From an uncultured Woeseiaceae bacterium (GTDB lineage Bacteria; Pseudomonadota; Gammaproteobacteria; Steroidobacterales; Woeseiaceae): a stretch of 42,652 nt of DNA. The DNA lies in assembly GCA_947259285.1 (NCBI GenBank), contig CAMYMR010000009.1, positions 1 through 42,652 on the forward strand. The letters run 5' to 3'. Numbering within the stretch: the first letter of the stretch is position 1; the number at the start of each line of letters is the position of its first letter. Below, in pieces: positions 40,214-42,652 of this stretch. The position numbers and the translations under genes were made by a program. The notes below the pieces were generated by a model that saw nothing but the letters and a program-made list of their open reading frames with translations, made no database searches and had not been told where the DNA came from.

Positions 40214-41320
40214 CTAAACGCGCTGCGACTCTGCTCTTTTCGCCTCGAGTTCCTGGCGTTTCTTGCGGGCGGCCTCTTCGGCAAGCTTGATCTGACGATT
40301 TCGCTCTACATCGGCATCGATAACCTTGATCCATTGATTCGATGTTCGCGCTGAACGTGGTGTTTTCGCCGCCTCTCGGAACGCCTTTTTCGCGGCTGAA
40401 TACCGCCGCAAGTTGTACTGGCACATGCCGAGGGTTATCTGCATGTTGTCGGAGTTCTTGAGCCCGCCCTTGCGAATTGCGTCATTCGACGATTTAACGC
40501 AATCCGAGTATTTCCCGACATTCAGATAGGCATTGGCCAGGCGCTGATCCAGCTCTCCGTGGTTTGCCAGTTTGGCCGCGGCCTGAAGCGCCGGAATGGA
40601 CTTTTCATCCTCCATCGCCAGCATCCACGCCTGTGAAAGCAGGCGGTAGTTCTTTTCATTCTTAGGAACGACCCCCGCATTCATTTTCTCTTCCAGGAGC
40701 TTGCCGGCTTTGTAGGGAACTTCCGCCTGCAAATAGAGCTGCGCCATGGTCACGAACTCGGTGTCCTTCTCCAGCATTCCCTGGGTATGGGCTGCGTCGT
40801 AGGCGTAGATCAGCTTCTCATCTTCGCCGAGTTCCGTGAAAGCGCCGGCCAGAGACTTCCAGTAGCGGGCCTTCGGCCAATTCTGCAAGAGTATCTTCTG
40901 GATATCCCGGACTTTGGTGTAGTTTTCCTGTTGGAAATACGCGAAGTTCAGCAGCCCGTACCAATCCTCTTTGACCGGGAGCTCGCGCTTTCGCGCTACC
41001 GCCATCGCGTTTTCGATGGGCTGAACCATATCCTTGTAACGGTTCAAATTGTAGAGGATTTGTGCCCTCAGGATGAACGGCTCGGGCGCGGGGTTGGTCT
41101 CCAGGATGAACCACTTGTCCAGAGCGGTTAACGCCTTCTGGTACTGCTCCTCCATGGTCAACAGCTGAGCCATCGTAAACGTGGTCTGCTTGGCCATTTG
41201 GGGCTCGAGATTCGGGAGCGCCAGCATCTTCTCGTAGGTGCGGATCGCATTGTTCGCATCGTCCATGTTGTAGTAGACGAAGCCCAGGTAATTCAGGACG
41301 TTAGCTTGTTCATACTTCAT
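40214..41320 (-). CDS. TPR protein of the TonB system, C-terminal part (frameshifted)
   Basis: This 368-residue frame carries tetratricopeptide-like helices: NVLNYLGFVYYNMDDANNAIRTYEKML opens the first visible repeat, and further A/Y/L-spaced repeats continue to about 330, ending in a basic coiled tail (RKKRQELEAKRAES). Such periplasmic TPR proteins follow tonB in many marine gammaproteobacteria and support TonB-dependent uptake. The N-terminal third, with the signal peptide, is in another frame (41310-41573). The ATG at 41320 exists only because of a 7-bp tandem duplication; without it TEYE would run directly into QANVLNYLG. Translation from it would give a protein lacking an export signal. 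Confidence 0.85.
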   Translation of the reverse strand: MKYEQANVLNYLGFVYYNMDDANNAIRTYEKMLALPNLEPQMAKQTTFTMAQLLTMEEQYQKALTALDKWFILETNPAPEPFILRAQILYNLNRYKDMVQPIENAMAVARKRELPVKEDWYGLLNFAYFQQENYTKVRDIQKILLQNWPKARYWKSLAGAFTELGEDEKLIYAYDAAHTQGMLEKDTEFVTMAQLYLQAEVPYKAGKLLEEKMNAGVVPKNEKNYRLLSQAWMLAMEDEKSIPALQAAAKLANHGELDQRLANAYLNVGKYSDCVKSSNDAIRKGGLKNSDNMQITLGMCQYNLRRYSAAKKAFREAAKTPRSARTSNQWIKVIDADVERNRQIKLAEEAARKKRQELEAKRAESQRV

Positions 41321-41322
41321 AC
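41309..41322. repeat. 7-bp tandem duplication breaking the TPR gene
   Basis: TTCATAC occurs twice in direct contact (41309-41315 and 41316-41322), which reads GTATGAA-GTATGAA on the coding strand. Seven is not a multiple of three, so the reading frame shifts. Removing one copy gives GAG TAT GAA CAA GCT (EYEQA), joining the two halves of the TPR protein exactly. Confidence 0.95.
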
Positions 41323-41573
41323 TCGGTCAGCTTGTCGGGGTCATAGAGGTTGTTCAGCGATTTCAGCGCCCCCCTGTAATTCTTCTCGTCCACCATTTCC
41401 TGGGCTTTCTGGATTTTCTCATAGACGGGTTTGCTGACAGCCTGCGCCTGTTTCGTCTTGGTCTTGGCCCGATCCTCTTCGGTTGCTTTTTGAGCGCCGG
41501 CAGTCGAAAAGGCCAACATGCCAACGACAACGGCCAGACAGAGCTTCAGAGAAATTCCTTGGTTCATCTTCAT
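41310..41573 (-). CDS. TPR protein of the TonB system, N-terminal part (frameshifted)
   Basis: The frame from the ATG at 41573 (AAAGGA nine bases upstream) encodes MKMNQGISLKLCLAVVVGML..., a signal peptide ending near STAGA|Q, then a charged linker and the start of a TPR helix pair (YEKIQKAQEMVDEKNYRGAL). It stops at 41310 right after TEYEV because of the 7-bp tandem duplication. An intact protein would be about 450 residues and periplasmic. The stop overlaps the ATG of the downstream frame, so reinitiation is conceivable but would give an unexported product. A longer start at 41597 adds eight residues. Confidence 0.85.
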   Translation of the reverse strand: MKMNQGISLKLCLAVVVGMLAFSTAGAQKATEEDRAKTKTKQAQAVSKPVYEKIQKAQEMVDEKNYRGALKSLNNLYDPDKLTEYEV

Positions 41574-41737
41574 ATCAAAACGTCCTTTGGGTGGCATTTA
41601 CCCGACCGGTTCTGAACTGACGTCAATCCTCGAGCTGGAACGAGATTCGTGTCTTGACACCCGGCACGTCGACGGGAACACCGTCGACGACCCTGGGCTT
41701 GTACTTGAACTTGAGAACAGCGCGTATCGCTGCTCGC

Positions 41738-42247
41738 TCAAACAGGCTGCTCGACGACTGAATGGCTGCTCGACGACTGAATCACAACAGGATCTTTCAC
41801 CGTGCCCGCCGTCGTCACCGTAAAACTAAGATCCACGAAACCCTCCAGCCCTCTGGAAAGAGCCCGCGCCGGATAGACCGGCGCAACACGGACGATTGGC
41901 AGATAGTCGCCTTCTGCGATATTCATGCCGCCCGGCCCGCCGATGTTCGTGTCGGCCGTTACCGTTGGCGGTGCAACGTTAATTGTGGGCGCGTCAGGAT
42001 TTATGTTGTCCATTTCCTGCGGTGGGGTCTCAGGCGGAGTCTCGGGCGGCTTCGGCGGCTTCTCCGGCGTAAGGTCAGCAACGTTGAGATTCTCATTGCG
42101 TTTGACGCGCACAAATTCGAGCTTATGGCGTTCACGAGGATCCGTCAGTGCCGTTTTACCGGTGACAATGAGCAGCTGCATCACAAATAGCAGGCTCAAC
42201 GTTACGATCGTGCCGATTACAATTGAAAATATATAACGACCTATCAT
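41738..42247 (-). CDS. tonB: TonB energy transducer, truncated by a frameshift
   Basis: TonB couples the ExbBD proton motor to outer-membrane receptors. The protein has an N-terminal membrane helix (IFSIVIGTIVTLSLLFVMQLL), a proline-rich spacer (PEKPPKPPETPPETPP) and the start of the C-terminal domain: LPIVRVAPVYPARALSRGLEGFVDLSFTV. After VVIQSSSS it leaves frame at a 19-bp tandem duplication and stops at 41738. Without the extra copy it would continue SSSLFERAAIRAVLKFKYK and VVDGVPVDVPGVKTRISF to a TGA at 41623. The lost part forms the last helix and strand that bind TonB boxes, so this form should be inactive. The ATG at 42247 is used because the membrane helix follows it directly. Confidence 0.92.
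   Translation of the reverse strand: MIGRYIFSIVIGTIVTLSLLFVMQLLIVTGKTALTDPRERHKLEFVRVKRNENLNVADLTPEKPPKPPETPPETPPQEMDNINPDAPTINVAPPTVTADTNIGGPGGMNIAEGDYLPIVRVAPVYPARALSRGLEGFVDLSFTVTTAGTVKDPVVIQSSSSHSVVEQPV
41745..41782. repeat. 19-bp tandem duplication breaking tonB
   Basis: GGCTGCTCGACGACTGAAT is present twice in direct contact (41745-41763 and 41764-41782) with no mismatch. Nineteen bases shift the frame by one. Deleting one copy restores a canonical TonB C-terminal domain, which shows that the duplication is the derived state. Confidence 0.96.
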
Positions 42248-42336
42248 GGTCCTGTTCTCCTCACTGGCCGCAGCCTGTTGCTTTGCAAACAGCATGCAGC
42301 CCTAATTGTTACGACAGTCTCTCCGTCCTCAGGTTC

Positions 42337-42652
42337 CTAGCCGTCATCCGACGCGATTGACACGTTGGTGACCCCGGCGCCTTTCGCAGCCTCCATGACA
42401 ATTACCAGCGTCTCGTGTGTCGATTCTTCATCGGCCTGTATGACCATCGAGCCTTTCGGATTTTCCGCGCGCATGCGTTCAATAATGGTGCGGATCATCC
42501 GAGGATCACGCTGCTGCCGATCGATCCAGATCTCGTCATTTGCACTGATTGCCACGAGTATCGACGCGTCATCCTGCGTGTCGGCCGTAACCGTATCGGG
42601 ACGTTCGACCTGGATACCGGCTTCCTTGATAAAGGTCGCCGTCACGATGAAG
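42337..42652 (-). CDS. exbD: ExbD/TolR biopolymer transport protein (5' end outside the window)
   Basis: The last 104 residues of ExbD are present, reading FIVTATFIKEAGIQVERPDT from the window edge; FIVTATF is the end of the single membrane helix, so the missing part is about 30 residues with the proton-relay aspartate. The periplasmic domain has ILVAISANDEIWIDRQQ, SMVIQADEESTHETLV and GAGVTNVSIAS, all typical. It lies upstream of tonB and the TPR gene on the same strand, and exbB should lie just beyond the right edge. Confidence 0.94.
   Translation of the reverse strand, partial: FIVTATFIKEAGIQVERPDTVTADTQDDASILVAISANDEIWIDRQQRDPRMIRTIIERMRAENPKGSMVIQADEESTHETLVIVMEAAKGAGVTNVSIASDDG

Overview
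The window reads as chromosomal DNA of a free-living, probably marine gammaproteobacterium. The reasons are the fabD-fabG-acpP-fabF-pabC-mltG-tmk-holB-pilZ gene order, a type II secretion cluster beside a rhombosortase, an ExbD-TonB-TPR operon of the type common in marine gammaproteobacteria, and ETF/acyl-CoA dehydrogenase genes. A relative of the Woeseiales/Chromatiales-like lineages is my inference; no 16S or other marker is present. I see no rRNA, tRNA, CRISPR array, phage or transposase gene.

Layout. 1-1140: a partial minus-strand gene, a gene-poor AT-rich stretch, and an unknown gene broken by a one-base frameshift. 1146-2430: two divergent membrane proteins. 2427-4884: a minus-strand operon of a coiled-coil membrane protein, the copper protein MbnP and its di-heme partner MbnH. 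5064-6927: an ApbE remnant, a GlpQ-like phosphodiesterase and a TIR-like protein. 6972-10943 (plus): an EEP-family hydrolase, a bifunctional beta-oxidation enzyme, and a protein with two cyclic-nucleotide-type domains and a rhodanese domain. 10951-19750 (minus): pilZ, holB, tmk, mltG, pabC, pabB, fabF, acpP, fabG, fabD, the fatty-acid/folate/replication cluster, with a strong hairpin terminator just after acpP. 19804-26023: rhombosortase rrtA divergent from gspG-H-I-J-K-L-M-N. 26038-34450 (minus): CaiB-type CoA transferase, alaA, and an AddB-like/AddA-like helicase-nuclease pair in one tight run. 34558-39698: a lipoprotein, a mercaptopyruvate-type sulfurtransferase, etfBA, a peroxiredoxin and an acyl-CoA dehydrogenase. 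39784-42652 (minus): a 2Fe-2S ferredoxin, then the TPR, tonB and exbD genes.

The most striking feature is at the right end. The TPR gene and the adjacent tonB gene are each knocked out of frame by a perfect tandem duplication (7 bp at 41309-41322, 19 bp at 41745-41782). Deleting one copy of each on paper restores a full TPR protein and a complete TonB C-terminal domain. Other points worth a second look are the MbnP/MbnH pair outside any methanobactin context and joined to an unknown coiled-coil gene, a PabB with Ala where PabB enzymes normally carry a catalytic Lys, the TIR-like protein, and the cNMP-cNMP-rhodanese fusion.
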